Below are positions 1 through 8,876 of a stretch of DNA of 64,000 nucleotides, piece by piece. Source of the DNA: Evansella alkalicola (GTDB lineage Bacteria; Bacillota; Bacilli; Bacillales; Salisediminibacteriaceae); the NCBI RefSeq assembly GCF_019042735.1, contig NZ_JAHQCR010000034.1, forward strand, positions 1 through 64,000. The letters run 5' to 3'. The notes below the pieces were generated by a model. The model saw only the letters and a list, made by a program, of their open reading frames with translations, was not told where the DNA came from and ran no database searches. Both the position numbers and the translations under genes were made by a program. Position 1 is the first letter of the stretch. The number at the start of each line of letters is the position of its first letter.

Positions 1-170
1 CTCATACCAGATCAAGGCCCGATCAGGTATGAGAATGAAGAAAAGTAGAATCTCATACCCGATCAAGGGCCGATCAGGTATGAGAATGAAGAAATATAGA
101 ATCTCATACCCGATCAAGGGCCGATCAGGTATGAGAATGAGGAAAAGTAGAATCTCATACCCGATCGAGC
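1..170. repeat. 51-bp tandem array of palindromic units
   Basis: Units begin at 1, 52, 103 and 154 (the last diverges after about 15 bp), so the period is exactly 51 bp. Each unit holds a 33-bp inverted repeat with arms CTCATACC-n-GATC and GATC-n-GGTATGAG around a short GC-rich loop, then an 18-bp A-rich linker. The linkers are nearly identical between units, so this is a tandem hairpin repeat, not a CRISPR. The array may extend left of the window. It lies upstream of the ATPase gene at 277. Confidence 0.9.
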
Positions 171-276
171 ACCAAATCAACTTGGTGAACATCATGTAAA
201 AAGCAATATATCAAATCGCATTCCAACTCAACAAAGCCATTTTCATGCTAACCTAAAGGAAATAGGAGGTGAGGGT

Positions 277-1035
277 ATGAGATTGACGCGTGAAACACAA
301 TACCTGAAAGAAGTCCACTTGAAGCGGGAACAGATTACTTCATATGATCAATTTCCACTTAATCTACCTGTTATCAGGCATTTTAATAAAATCAAATTGC
401 ATCCAAATGTGACCTACATTATCGGTGAAAACGGCATGGGAAAATCAACCTTACTTGAAGGTATTGCACTCCTATTAGGTTTTAATCCAGAGGGTGGTAC
501 TTTAAATTTTAATTTTTCAAGCTATGATTCCCATTCTAATCTCGATCAATATCTCCGCATATCAAAAGGCGTACAGAGAGCGAAGGACAACTTCTTCTTT
601 CGAGCAGAAACTTTTTATAATGTCGCCACAAATATAGAAAAAATGGATAGTGAGCCAGGATTGGGAGGAAAAATCATTGATTCCTTTGGTGGTACGTCCT
701 TGCACGAACAATCCCACGGTGAATCCTTTTTCGCTGCATTTACAGAACGATTTCAAGGTAATGGTTTGTATATATTAGACGAGCCAGAAGCGGCACTATC
801 TCCATTAAGGCAGTTGTCTATGCTTGCTAGAATTAATGAGCTGGTGAACCAAGGCTCCCAATTTATTATTTCAACTCATTCTCCTATCATTATGGCTTAT
901 CCACATGCAACTATTATTCAGTTGACGGAAGAGGGTCTCACGGAGGTGCGTTTGGAAGATACGACTCACTACTCATTAATGAAGCAATTCTTTGAAAACA
1001 AGGATCGCCTGCTTCATCATTTATTTGAAGGGTAA
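277..1035 (+). CDS. Stand-alone ABC/AAA-type ATPase (COG3910-like)
   Basis: A 252-residue soluble ATPase. It has a Walker A motif GENGMGKS (about residues 50-57), an ABC-signature-like SHGES (about 146-150), Walker B with catalytic glutamate in ILDEPEAAL (about 165-173), and an H-loop in ISTHSP (about 201-206). These are seen directly. The short spacing between the nucleotide motifs and the lack of a membrane partner resemble the stand-alone predicted ATPases of COG3910 rather than a transporter subunit. The ATG follows a good AGGAGGTGAGG site. The next gene starts about 115 bp downstream. The cellular role is unknown. Confidence 0.8.
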   Translation: MRLTRETQYLKEVHLKREQITSYDQFPLNLPVIRHFNKIKLHPNVTYIIGENGMGKSTLLEGIALLLGFNPEGGTLNFNFSSYDSHSNLDQYLRISKGVQRAKDNFFFRAETFYNVATNIEKMDSEPGLGGKIIDSFGGTSLHEQSHGESFFAAFTERFQGNGLYILDEPEAALSPLRQLSMLARINELVNQGSQFIISTHSPIIMAYPHATIIQLTEEGLTEVRLEDTTHYSLMKQFFENKDRLLHHLFEG

Positions 1036-1149
1036 TGTGGAATTTATTGTAGTAAGGGAGCATTATGACGCGATCCTATTCATTGATATAGCTTCACTTA
1101 GTTTGCATCGTTACTAAATAGTCCTTTGGAAAAAGAAAAGAGTGATGTT

Positions 1150-2769
1150 ATGAAAACGAAGAGTAAATTTAAAAGAATGTCAAAGGTATTATCAATGGCG
1201 TTTATCATCTTCATTCAAATTTATTGGTATAAGTTAAGCAAAAAATCGGCAGCGGATTGGGAAAAGCTGTGGGAAAAAATAGGGGGAAGATTTAGAAGGA
1301 CATTATTTGATTTAGAAGGCCTACTTATTAAGGTAGGACAATTACTGAGTATACGTGCAGACTTGCTCCCTAATGGATTTATTCGTCAAATTCAAGATTT
1401 GACCGATCAAGTACCCCCTTCTGAATGGGAGGAAATTGAGAGAACCCTTATAACTGAATGGGGTGGGCCACTGGAGAATTCCTTAATTTCTATAGAGAAA
1501 AAAGCTGTAGCTTCTGCCTCTATTGGTGAAGTGTATAAAGCTATACTAAAGGATGGCAAAACAGTTGCCATTAAAGTACAGCGACCAAATATTCAATCTA
1601 TCATTCAAACGGACTTTCGTACTTTAAGTATTATTATTTGGTTTGCACATCACTTTGTTCCATTACCAAAGGGATTTATTAATTTAAAGGTTTTATATAA
1701 AGAACTCAAGGAAGTTATTGAACGTGAGCTAGACTTTTCGTTGGAAAAAAACAGTCTACTTTTTTTCCAAGAACGTTTTAAGGATACTGAAGGCGTGAAA
1801 ATTCCAGACGTGTATTCCGAGTTGAGTACAGAGAAGATATTGGTTATGGAGTGGATGAATGGAATTAAACTTACTGATGAAGCATCCATTAGTCAATTGG
1901 AAACAAATAAAAGTGAGCTAGCTAAGCGTCTCATTGAAGTTTTTCTTCCACAGTGGCTAGAACCAGGTATGTTCCATGCTGATCCCCACTCAGGTAACGT
2001 ACTAGTTTCAAAGGAAGGGGAAATTATTTTACTAGATTTCGGAATGGTAGGAGAAATTTCAAAAAAGGATGCGACATACTTTCAAGCGCTAATTGAGAGT
2101 TTATTATCAAAAAATTACCCGAAAGCTGTGGAAAGCTTAACTTATTTAGGTTTCTTGCTTCCAGAAGCAGACCCTAGGACGATGGAAAGACTCTTGGCTG
2201 AATTAATGTCTTTTCAACCTGCCGATTTGAAAGAAATGGACCTTATTGCTTTAAAATTGGAGTTGAACGATATGATTCAAGCACTCCCGATTCAGGTGCC
2301 AACTAGATTTGTCTTCTTAGGCCGATCATTCATAACGATGGAGGGGATAGTTATGAGTCTGGTCTCAGAAGACGATCTCCATCATGTTTTAAAACCAGTA
2401 TTTATGAATTGGCTCAGGAAACAGGAGAATAACAAGTGGTCGTTTATCTGGTTCTGGCTGCAGTCACAACCTTTATTTAAGACAGTCCATTCCTTTAATG
2501 AATTCCTAAAGCTCCCTCAAAAACTAGAGAGTTTAAAGGAAATAGAACAGCGAAGACAATTTCAATTTACTATATATGAAAACTATAAAAAAAATTTGTT
2601 TCAGTTAAACCTCCTAGGAATTTTAGGGATAGGGTTAGGAACTTTTACAAATCATCAACTTATTTTGCAGCTTTCTATCGGAGTCTCTGTAATTTCAAGT
2701 ATCGGATACTTTATCTACAGTTATAAGGTGAAAAAGTGGATGAAATACATGCATGAACAACGTAGATGA
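1150..2769 (+). CDS. UbiB/AarF (ABC1) family atypical kinase-like ATPase
   Basis: A protein of the ABC1/ADCK/UbiB family, membrane-associated kinase-like ATPases linked to quinone and lipid metabolism in other organisms. Visible hallmarks are the family-specific KVGQ motif (about residue 61), the Ala-rich nucleotide loop ASASIGEVYKA (about 120), the lysine in AIKVQRP, FHADPHSGN (about 275, catalytic loop) and LLDFG (about 295, metal-binding). Two hydrophobic segments close the C-terminus, as usual for the family. An upstream in-frame TTG at 1126 lacks a ribosome binding site; the ATG at 1150 has a weak GA-rich one. The bacillus substrate is unknown. Confidence 0.85.
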   Translation: MKTKSKFKRMSKVLSMAFIIFIQIYWYKLSKKSAADWEKLWEKIGGRFRRTLFDLEGLLIKVGQLLSIRADLLPNGFIRQIQDLTDQVPPSEWEEIERTLITEWGGPLENSLISIEKKAVASASIGEVYKAILKDGKTVAIKVQRPNIQSIIQTDFRTLSIIIWFAHHFVPLPKGFINLKVLYKELKEVIERELDFSLEKNSLLFFQERFKDTEGVKIPDVYSELSTEKILVMEWMNGIKLTDEASISQLETNKSELAKRLIEVFLPQWLEPGMFHADPHSGNVLVSKEGEIILLDFGMVGEISKKDATYFQALIESLLSKNYPKAVESLTYLGFLLPEADPRTMERLLAELMSFQPADLKEMDLIALKLELNDMIQALPIQVPTRFVFLGRSFITMEGIVMSLVSEDDLHHVLKPVFMNWLRKQENNKWSFIWFWLQSQPLFKTVHSFNEFLKLPQKLESLKEIEQRRQFQFTIYENYKKNLFQLNLLGILGIGLGTFTNHQLILQLSIGVSVISSIGYFIYSYKVKKWMKYMHEQRR

Positions 2770-2853
2770 CATAATCCTAACTTCCCTACAAAAACTAGAT
2801 CCAAGGTTGGAACTTTACTATAATGGGGAGAGTGTGATGAAGGAGGTATAATT

Positions 2854-4809
2854 ATGACGGAATATCATGTTGCAAAAAATGGATCAGACGTTGGAGAAGG
2901 ATCGAAGCATTCCCCTTTTTTAACAATTAATAAAGCGGCAGCAGAGGCAATAGCTGGTGATACTATCATCGTGCATGAAGGGGAATATCGAGAATGGGTG
3001 AAGCCGAGAAACCCTGGTTTAAGCGAAAAGCGAAGAATTACATATAAAGCTGCAGATGGCGAAAAAGTAGTTATTAAAGGTTCAGAACGAATCCAAAATT
3101 GGGTTGAAATTGAAGGGACGGTATGGAAGACTGTCTTACCAAATGAAATCTTTGGGGATTTCAATCCGTATCAAGAAGAAGTGTTTGGAGATTGGCTTTT
3201 TAAATCTGAGTCTAAAAAACATTTAGGTGATGTGTATTTAAATGGTATGTCCTTTTACGAGGCTGGGACATATAAGGAGCTACTAAAGCCAAGTATTCGA
3301 ACAGAAATAAAAGATAATTGGACTAGAAACATTGTACCAGTTCATCAACCAGAACAAACTAAGTATGTTTGGTATGCTGAAGTTGATGAGTATAATACGA
3401 CCATTTATGCTAATTTCCATTACTATCACCCAAATGAAGAGAATGTGGAGATCAATGTACGCAAATGTTGTTTTTACCCAGAAGTCAGTGGCATGGATTA
3501 TCTTACCGTAAAAGGTTTTGAGATGGCGCATGCTGCGACACCGTGGACACCACCAACAGCAGATCAACCAGGATTAATTGGTGCCCATTGGAGTAAAGGG
3601 TGGATTATCGAGGACAATATTATTCACGATGCAAAATGTAGCGGAATTAGTATTGGGAAAGAGATTTCAACAGGAGATAATTTTAGTACGAAGCGAAAGG
3701 ATAAGCCTGGTTATCAATATCAGATCGAATCTGTTTTTCTAGGACTTGAAGCAGGGTGGAGTAAGGAAAAAGTGGGGTCACACATCATACGAAATAACAC
3801 CATTTACGATTGCGGTCAAAACGCTATTGTGGGACATTTAGGCTGTATTTTTAGTGAAATATATAATAACCACATTTATAATATTGCTCTTAAGCGAGAG
3901 TTTTATGGTCATGAGATTGCAGGTATTAAGCTTCACGCGGCAATCGATGTACAATTACATACGAATCGGATTCATGACTGCTCCTTAGGCCTTTGGTTAG
4001 ACTGGCAGACGCAAGGGACAAAAATTAGCCGAAACCTGTTTTACAATAATAATCGTGACATGTATATTGAGGTGAACCATGGGCCGTTTATTGTAGATCA
4101 TAACATTTTAGCATCTGATTATGCGTTAGATAATTATGCACAAGGTGGCGCTTATATTAATAACCTTATTTTTGGAAAAATGGTTCACCGTAAAATCCTC
4201 AATCGTTCCACACCTTATCATGTTCCACATAGTACGAAGATAAAAGGATTTTCTGTCGTTCATGGTGGAGATGACCGTTGGTTTAATAATATCTTCATTG
4301 GACGTGAAGATATGGAAGGTATCGTTCCTGGTAAAAATGAATCGCTGCATGGCGTTGGTACCGCCCATTACAATGGCTATGCGACTTCCCTAGGGGAGTA
4401 CATGGAAAATGTCCATAAAAAACCTGGAGATGTGGAGATATATTTAGATAATGACCAGCCTGTTTACATTAATCAGAATGCCTATTTAAACGGCGCAGTT
4501 TCCTTCGAGAGAGAGGAAGAAAGTTTGGTAGACGACCATTTTAACCCGAATGTTACAATCGTGGAGGAAGGAGATGACGTCTACCTCACATGTGAGATGC
4601 CTGAAACAATAGGAGTAGTTTTGGGTAAAGTCCATTCTACCGAAACGCTAGAACGGGTAAGAATTGTAGATGCAGAGTTTGAGAATTCTGATGGAACAGA
4701 TGTAGTCATAGATACAGATTATTTAGGAAAACAAAAAGGTGCGGCAAGCATCCTAGGACCAATCTCTGATTTAAAACCTGGGAAAAACAAAGTGAAAATC
4801 TGGGGTTAA
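2854..4809 (+). CDS. GH120 beta-xylosidase (right-handed beta-helix)
   Basis: A 651-residue protein without a signal peptide, so probably cytoplasmic. It resembles along its whole length the GH120 beta-xylosidase XylC of Thermoanaerobacterium as I recall it: N-terminal YHVAKNGSD, DTIIVHEGEYREWVKP, the ATPWTPPTADQPGLIG block and the GHEIAGIKLHAAIDVQ helix rung. The recalled XylC catalytic residues, nucleophile Asp382 and acid/base Glu405, correspond here to Asp383 (in LWLDW) and Glu406 (in YIEV). It would release xylose from short xylo-oligosaccharides. The start has a strong AAGGAGG site. No xylan transport or xylose catabolic genes are adjacent, which suggests acquisition as a single gene. 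Confidence 0.87.
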   Translation: MTEYHVAKNGSDVGEGSKHSPFLTINKAAAEAIAGDTIIVHEGEYREWVKPRNPGLSEKRRITYKAADGEKVVIKGSERIQNWVEIEGTVWKTVLPNEIFGDFNPYQEEVFGDWLFKSESKKHLGDVYLNGMSFYEAGTYKELLKPSIRTEIKDNWTRNIVPVHQPEQTKYVWYAEVDEYNTTIYANFHYYHPNEENVEINVRKCCFYPEVSGMDYLTVKGFEMAHAATPWTPPTADQPGLIGAHWSKGWIIEDNIIHDAKCSGISIGKEISTGDNFSTKRKDKPGYQYQIESVFLGLEAGWSKEKVGSHIIRNNTIYDCGQNAIVGHLGCIFSEIYNNHIYNIALKREFYGHEIAGIKLHAAIDVQLHTNRIHDCSLGLWLDWQTQGTKISRNLFYNNNRDMYIEVNHGPFIVDHNILASDYALDNYAQGGAYINNLIFGKMVHRKILNRSTPYHVPHSTKIKGFSVVHGGDDRWFNNIFIGREDMEGIVPGKNESLHGVGTAHYNGYATSLGEYMENVHKKPGDVEIYLDNDQPVYINQNAYLNGAVSFEREEESLVDDHFNPNVTIVEEGDDVYLTCEMPETIGVVLGKVHSTETLERVRIVDAEFENSDGTDVVIDTDYLGKQKGAASILGPISDLKPGKNKVKIWG

Positions 4810-4828
4810 AAATGTAATGAAACAAGGG

Positions 4829-4855
4829 TGGGCTGTCGTTTTTCGGCAGCCTATT
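4829..4855. terminator. Hairpin between convergent genes
   Basis: An 8-bp stem (GGCTGTCG at 4831 with CGGCAGCC at 4844, one G-T pair) around a T5 loop lies between the ends of the xylosidase gene and the minus-strand gene. It probably serves both, although the flanking T-runs are weak. Confidence 0.6.
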
Positions 4856-4870
4856 CAAATGGATTGATTC

Positions 4871-5443
4871 TCACTTCTCCCTATCTAATTGACTCACAGA
4901 AATGATATCGGCTATTTGGAGGGCATCACCTGTAAAGAGACAATAGAGATCTGTCACACTATTATTCCATGTGCAGTTTTGTAGTAGGAAGCCTTCATAT
5001 CCTTTCTTTTTTAAACTTTTACGGAAATTTGTATTGGCTTCCTCTTTATTTAATAATATCCCTTTATCCTTCCATGTAGGCTTCTTTATTTTCTTGCTAA
5101 AATAATCACAGTAATTGTCCCGTTCCTTCATAAACGCTTCAAACGCGGTATCATGTCCTGAACCATAAATTTTCAAATGAGGTTCATGCATATAAACTTT
5201 ATAGATGTACCCAATCACAGGCTTCTCAATATGAATAACCTTAGGTTCTCCATCTTCCCAAAAGTCCGTTTCTGAATTTACAGCAATCATTTCTGTTCCG
5301 ACAGCATATGGCTTTGCAGCAACTATGTCAGAAGTTAGCCAAAACCCGATTGAAGCAATATTCTCATTTATACTTTTGTTTTGAACAGCTAATTCTTTAT
5401 GAAATTCATCAATTTTTTTCATTGCACCAAAATACGCGATAAT
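4871..5443 (-). CDS. Hypothetical protein with ADP-ribosyltransferase-like features
   Basis: I do not recognise the exact family. The order of segments resembles ADP-ribosyltransferase-fold proteins of phage polyvalent/toxin type: AYFGA near the N-terminus (where YHGT is common), GFWLTSDIVAAKPYA, a beta strand IGYIYKVYMHEP, and FRKSLKKKGYEGFLL before a final TDLYCLF strand. The open frame extends to an ATG at 5521, but that start has no ribosome binding site. A perfect AGGAGG sits 7 nt before an in-frame ATT at 5443, and protein-like sequence begins there; the next ATG is near 5419. So either ATT is used or an ATG was lost. No signal peptide is seen. Function is inference only. Confidence 0.55.
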   Translation of the reverse strand: MIAYFGAMKKIDEFHKELAVQNKSINENIASIGFWLTSDIVAAKPYAVGTEMIAVNSETDFWEDGEPKVIHIEKPVIGYIYKVYMHEPHLKIYGSGHDTAFEAFMKERDNYCDYFSKKIKKPTWKDKGILLNKEEANTNFRKSLKKKGYEGFLLQNCTWNNSVTDLYCLFTGDALQIADIISVSQLDREK

Positions 5444-5653
5444 ACAAAAACCTCCTACATTACATTTCCCTAAAATGCTACTCAACATTAATATTTCCCG
5501 GACAAGCGCACCTTCTGACATTATTTGCGATATATTGAGGTAGTTTGCAGTAATTCACGAATTCTTCATGCACCAAAAAGGATTTTTATGGGTAAAAAAG
5601 GAATCTGTTATATAGAGGCGTTCGTTTATCAAAAATCAAAAAGGAGACTTACA

Positions 5654-6193
5654 ATGAAAATTGAAGTAAAGTTAACGGACAAAAACAAAGCTTATATTAT
5701 CAAGAACCTATACCCGTTGTGTTTATACGATCTTGCTAATCATTATGACCTTTTACCTAATATACACGGTATTTATGAAGAGGGAAATGAGTTCAAAACT
5801 CTGAGTGATCAATATGATGTACAACAAGTTTGATGGGAAAAACCGAATACATTATTCCCATACTTGATCTCAGTCAATGATATTCCGGTAGGCTTTATTC
5901 TTATTGCCACACCACCTCATTGTAATAAAGGGATTGATTTTTTTATTAACGAATTCTTTTTACTTCAATCACTTAGGGGGAAGGGGGTTGCAGAAAAAGC
6001 GGCTAAAATGGTATTTCAACATCATAAAGGAAATTGGGAGTTATTTACTAACCCTTCTGAAAAAAATATTGTAGGAAAAAAGTTCTGGAGGAAAACGGTT
6101 GCTAACTATACGAATGGGGTTTATGTAGAAAAAGAAGAGGATACCTTTGATGGATACAAGCTTGTTTTCAGATTTAATAATTCTGAGAAATAG
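5654..6193 (+). pseudogene. GNAT N-acetyltransferase interrupted by an in-frame TGA
   Basis: One reading frame runs from the ATG at 5654 (AAGGAG site) to 6193, broken only by TGA at 5831-5833. Protein similarity continues in the same frame on both sides: YDVQQV, stop, WEKPNTLFPYL. Downstream is the acetyl-CoA-binding GNAT core, FFLLQSLRGKGVAEKAAKMVF (R/Q-x-x-G-x-G/A type), then FTNPSEKNIVGKKFWRK. The ancestral codon was probably TGG. The result is a 59-residue N-terminal piece plus an untranslated or re-initiated C-terminal part (possible TTG at 5864). Intact, it would be a roughly 179-residue acetyltransferase of unknown substrate. Confidence 0.85.
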
Positions 6194-6235
6194 GAGAAGA
6201 ACTAGAAGCCAAATCAAATGGAGGTTACATAAAGC

Positions 6236-6784
6236 ATGGATTTTACTATAAAAAACATATTGAGAAGCTTAAAACGACAACTTGACAATGATAATCTAAT
6301 AGCTGTTCATGATTGGAGTGGCCTCTATCCTAAAAAGGGAATTAGACTAAATAGTCCAGTTAATCCAAATGAGTTGGAAAAATTGATGTCTAAGACTGGC
6401 TGGTCCTTCCCTACAGACTATATTGATTTTTTATCTTTACATAATGGTGGTAAATTCTTCACATATGAATTTGGTTCAGCGTTTGAGTTATATCCAATAG
6501 AAGAACTAACGAATCAATATAATTTGCTTAATAAGTCTCTGTCTCATATTGATTTTTTGCAGAAGGAAAAGTGGATACCTATTGGATATGTAACAGATAT
6601 TGGACAAGTAGTATTAGTGTATTCTCATTTTTCATCAAAGGATAGAGAATCTGTTTTTATTATTGACACAGACATTGTTGATTGTGAGTGTGACTTTAAA
6701 ACATGGCTGGACAGAATGATAACCGTTCAGGGAAATTTATATTGGGAATGGCGTTCAAAAGTATTTCACCGAAAATTAAGGTAA
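6236..6784 (+). CDS. SMI1/KNR4 (SUKH) family protein
   Basis: A 182-residue protein with the SUKH-domain pattern: an N-terminal helix, LEKLMSKTGWSFPTDYIDFLSLHNGG (the acidic/aromatic entry motif), FELYPIEEL, WIPIGYVTDIGQVVLVY, and a C-terminal DFKTWLDRM helix. SUKH proteins are often immunity proteins against secreted nuclease or other toxins, but many are orphans. The start has a TGGAGG site. No polymorphic toxin is adjacent; the nearest candidate partner is the ART-like gene at 4871, on the other strand. Role as an immunity protein is inference. Confidence 0.8.
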   Translation: MDFTIKNILRSLKRQLDNDNLIAVHDWSGLYPKKGIRLNSPVNPNELEKLMSKTGWSFPTDYIDFLSLHNGGKFFTYEFGSAFELYPIEELTNQYNLLNKSLSHIDFLQKEKWIPIGYVTDIGQVVLVYSHFSSKDRESVFIIDTDIVDCECDFKTWLDRMITVQGNLYWEWRSKVFHRKLR

Positions 6785-6835
6785 GGTTTAAGGTAGATAA
6801 GCATTAGTTAATATAATAGTAGTGGAGGTCTATCC

Positions 6836-6961
6836 ATGGCGATTTTTGCATTTATTGCATTGTTTGTAACTCTTTTTTCTATTGAAGCAAAACTTAGGAA
6901 AACTACAAAACAAAATGATGAAATAATAGATTTACTAAAAAGGTTAAATGAAAAAGATTAG
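6836..6961 (+). CDS. Small single-pass membrane protein (41 aa)
   Basis: A short gene with a strong GTGGAGG ribosome binding site 7 nt before the ATG. The product has one N-terminal hydrophobic segment (about residues 2-16, AIFAFIALFVTLFSI) followed by a charged amphipathic tail (KLRKTTKQNDEIIDLLKRL), a layout common among small bacillus membrane peptides that act as partners or regulators. It stops 6 nt before the following GNAT frame, suggesting co-transcription. Function unknown. Confidence 0.6.
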   Translation: MAIFAFIALFVTLFSIEAKLRKTTKQNDEIIDLLKRLNEKD

Positions 6962-6967
6962 GGGTAA

Positions 6968-7822
6968 GTGAAGTTTAAAAATAAGATCTTTAGGGGGTGC
7001 GTGACTATCAGCTTAGTTGTGAATAAAGAATTAGCTTTTAAATTAGAAGAATCAGAAATTAATACTTTAATGTCAAGACTAACACTAATACAGAGTATGG
7101 ACGAAAACCCAATGGGTGTTGATATTAAGAAGTTTGGAAATGCTACAGCATTTTCAATAAAGAATATCCCTGGTCCCTCATTTAATACAGTAAAGGGCTT
7201 ACAAGAAGGCGATGAAGCGCAGATAGAAAGGATTATAGAATTTTACAAGTCAAAAGATATTCCCGTACGCTTTGAAATATCGCCAGCACATACTTCTCCA
7301 AAATTATTAGCCAGTCTAATGGAGGCTGGATTTTATCATCATGATTTTCATTCAACTCTTTATGCTTATATATCAACTTATAATGAAACAAGTAATGAAT
7401 CACATGGTGATATTACTATTCGCAAATTAGAAAGTCACGAATTCGATATTTTTGCAGATATTTACACTAAAGGATTCCAAATGCCAGAATTTTTGAGAGA
7501 TGGGGTAGCTCAAAATAATGCAGTATTATTTAAAAAGAAAAATTGGACATTTTATATAGCCTTCTATAATGATGTACCAGCTGGAGTAGGGGTAATTTAC
7601 ATTCAAGATAGAGTAGCCACTTTATCTGCTTCAACAACCATACCTGAATATAGAAATAGGGGAATACATAGCACACTAATTAAGAGACGGATTAATAAAG
7701 CTCTTTTAGAAAAATGCGATTTAATAGTGGGACAAGCAAAATTTGGCTCTGTCAGTCAGAATAATATGGAAAGGGCAGGGTTAGGTCTAGCATATACAAA
7801 GGCAATATGGATTCCTCAATGA
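6968..7822 (+). CDS. GNAT family N-acetyltransferase (two-domain)
   Basis: A protein of up to 284 residues. The C-terminal half is a typical GNAT core: ITIRKLESHEFDIFADIY, then WTFYIAFYNDVPAGVGVIYI, ATLSASTTIPEYRNRGIHSTLIKRR (the R-x-R-G acetyl-CoA loop) and a final AGLGLAYTKAIW strand. The N-terminal half resembles a degenerate second GNAT unit (VRFEISPAHTSPKLLASLMEAGF), as in several bacillus acetyltransferases. The start is uncertain: GTG at 6968, or GTG at 7001 just after an AGGGGG that is only 3 nt away. Substrate unknown. Confidence 0.8.
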   Translation: MKFKNKIFRGCVTISLVVNKELAFKLEESEINTLMSRLTLIQSMDENPMGVDIKKFGNATAFSIKNIPGPSFNTVKGLQEGDEAQIERIIEFYKSKDIPVRFEISPAHTSPKLLASLMEAGFYHHDFHSTLYAYISTYNETSNESHGDITIRKLESHEFDIFADIYTKGFQMPEFLRDGVAQNNAVLFKKKNWTFYIAFYNDVPAGVGVIYIQDRVATLSASTTIPEYRNRGIHSTLIKRRINKALLEKCDLIVGQAKFGSVSQNNMERAGLGLAYTKAIWIPQ

Positions 7823-7868
7823 TTGATGATAAAATAAAGAGATCATAAATAAAAGTAGGGGGAAATAT

Positions 7869-8327
7869 ATGTCATCAAGTCGGACAAAAATTAGTCTGGA
7901 AGATGCTCGTTTATCCGGTATAAATATTGATTTCGAGAAAATGGAGAATGGAGAAAAACGTTATAGGCTGATGAGCTCTGATGGCAGTTATTATTGCCGA
8001 ACCGTTGCTGCAGAGACTGGTGCTTGGCAAAATAGTCATTATCACAAAAGAGTGACAGAATTTTATGTGATTCAGTCCGGCTGGATTGTTTATGCAGAAA
8101 TAGGCTTGAACGAAGACGTTGACTTCCGTTTTTTGAAGGACGGAGAAAGCATCTTTGTAAAGCCGTTTGTTCATCACAATTTATTTTTATCTCCTCATAC
8201 AATTATTCATACGATTAAATATGGTGGAGAAGGATCTGAAATTGATTGGTTTCCATCGAAGGAATTAGATCATTTTATTAAGAATCTTTCTGAAAATGAC
8301 TTGAAAGACTTAATTAAGTATAATTAA
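7869..8327 (+). CDS. Cupin-fold protein
   Basis: A 152-residue single-domain cupin. The first cupin motif reads SHYHKRVTEFYVIQSGWIVY, with two histidines and a glutamate positioned as metal ligands. The second is IFVKPFVHHNLFLSP, which keeps a histidine. Such proteins may be metal-dependent isomerases, dioxygenases or simple binding proteins; the sequence does not decide. The ATG follows AGGGGG with good spacing. It is probably monocistronic or co-transcribed with the preceding GNAT (gap 46 bp). Confidence 0.75.
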   Translation: MSSSRTKISLEDARLSGINIDFEKMENGEKRYRLMSSDGSYYCRTVAAETGAWQNSHYHKRVTEFYVIQSGWIVYAEIGLNEDVDFRFLKDGESIFVKPFVHHNLFLSPHTIIHTIKYGGEGSEIDWFPSKELDHFIKNLSENDLKDLIKYN

Positions 8328-8424
8328 ATAGAACTAAATCATTGAGGTCTTAGCAAAAGGGTATAAAATTCATTGATTTGTATCGGAAAAAAATTAGTTT
8401 GAGAACTTTAGGAGGAAATAGCAT

Positions 8425-8796
8425 ATGGAAGTTTTTGCAAAGTATTTAGAAGGTATCGATAACCCAGACAATCGCAACCGAACAGAAGAAATATTAACAT
8501 GGATTATTGATACTTTTCCGAATTTAGAGCCACAATTGAAATGGAATACACCAATGTTTTCCGATCACGGTACATATATCATTGGTTTGTCCACTGCTAA
8601 GCATCATATGAGTGTATCACCTGAAGAAGTAGGGATTGCTCATTTTTCTGATGACATTACAGAGGCTGGTTACAGTTCTACAAAAGGATTGTTTCGAATT
8701 CCGTGGAACAAGCCTGTTAATTACGAATTACTAGAAAAAATGATCACATTTAATATACAGGATAAAGCAAACTGCACAACTTTTTGGAGAGAATAG
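8425..8796 (+). CDS. DUF1801 protein, similar to the frataxin-like YdhG/Fra iron chaperone
   Basis: A 123-residue protein with the DUF1801 signature: EEILTWIIDTFPNLEPQLKWNTPMFSDHGTYIIGLSTAKHHMSVSP, followed by TKGLFRIPWNKPVNYELLEKMI. The B. subtilis member YdhG (Fra) has been proposed to donate iron for Fe-S cluster and haem synthesis; assigning that role here is by family resemblance only. An AGGAGG site lies 8 nt before the ATG. No iron genes are adjacent. Confidence 0.75.
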   Translation: MEVFAKYLEGIDNPDNRNRTEEILTWIIDTFPNLEPQLKWNTPMFSDHGTYIIGLSTAKHHMSVSPEEVGIAHFSDDITEAGYSSTKGLFRIPWNKPVNYELLEKMITFNIQDKANCTTFWRE

Positions 8797-8876
8797 ATCT
8801 TCAAGTGGTAACTTTACTCTAAAGAGAAAATCCCTAGTTGAAAATGTTAATGATGCTTAAAATGTAAATTAGCAAT

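Noticed and set aside
1..170. CRISPR array
   Set aside because: The intervals between palindromes are almost identical to each other and only 18 bp long; no cas genes are near. It is a simple tandem repeat.
5834..5875. SECIS element supporting selenocysteine at TGA 5831
   Set aside because: No stable hairpin with the required loop directly follows the TGA, and the expected residue is Trp.
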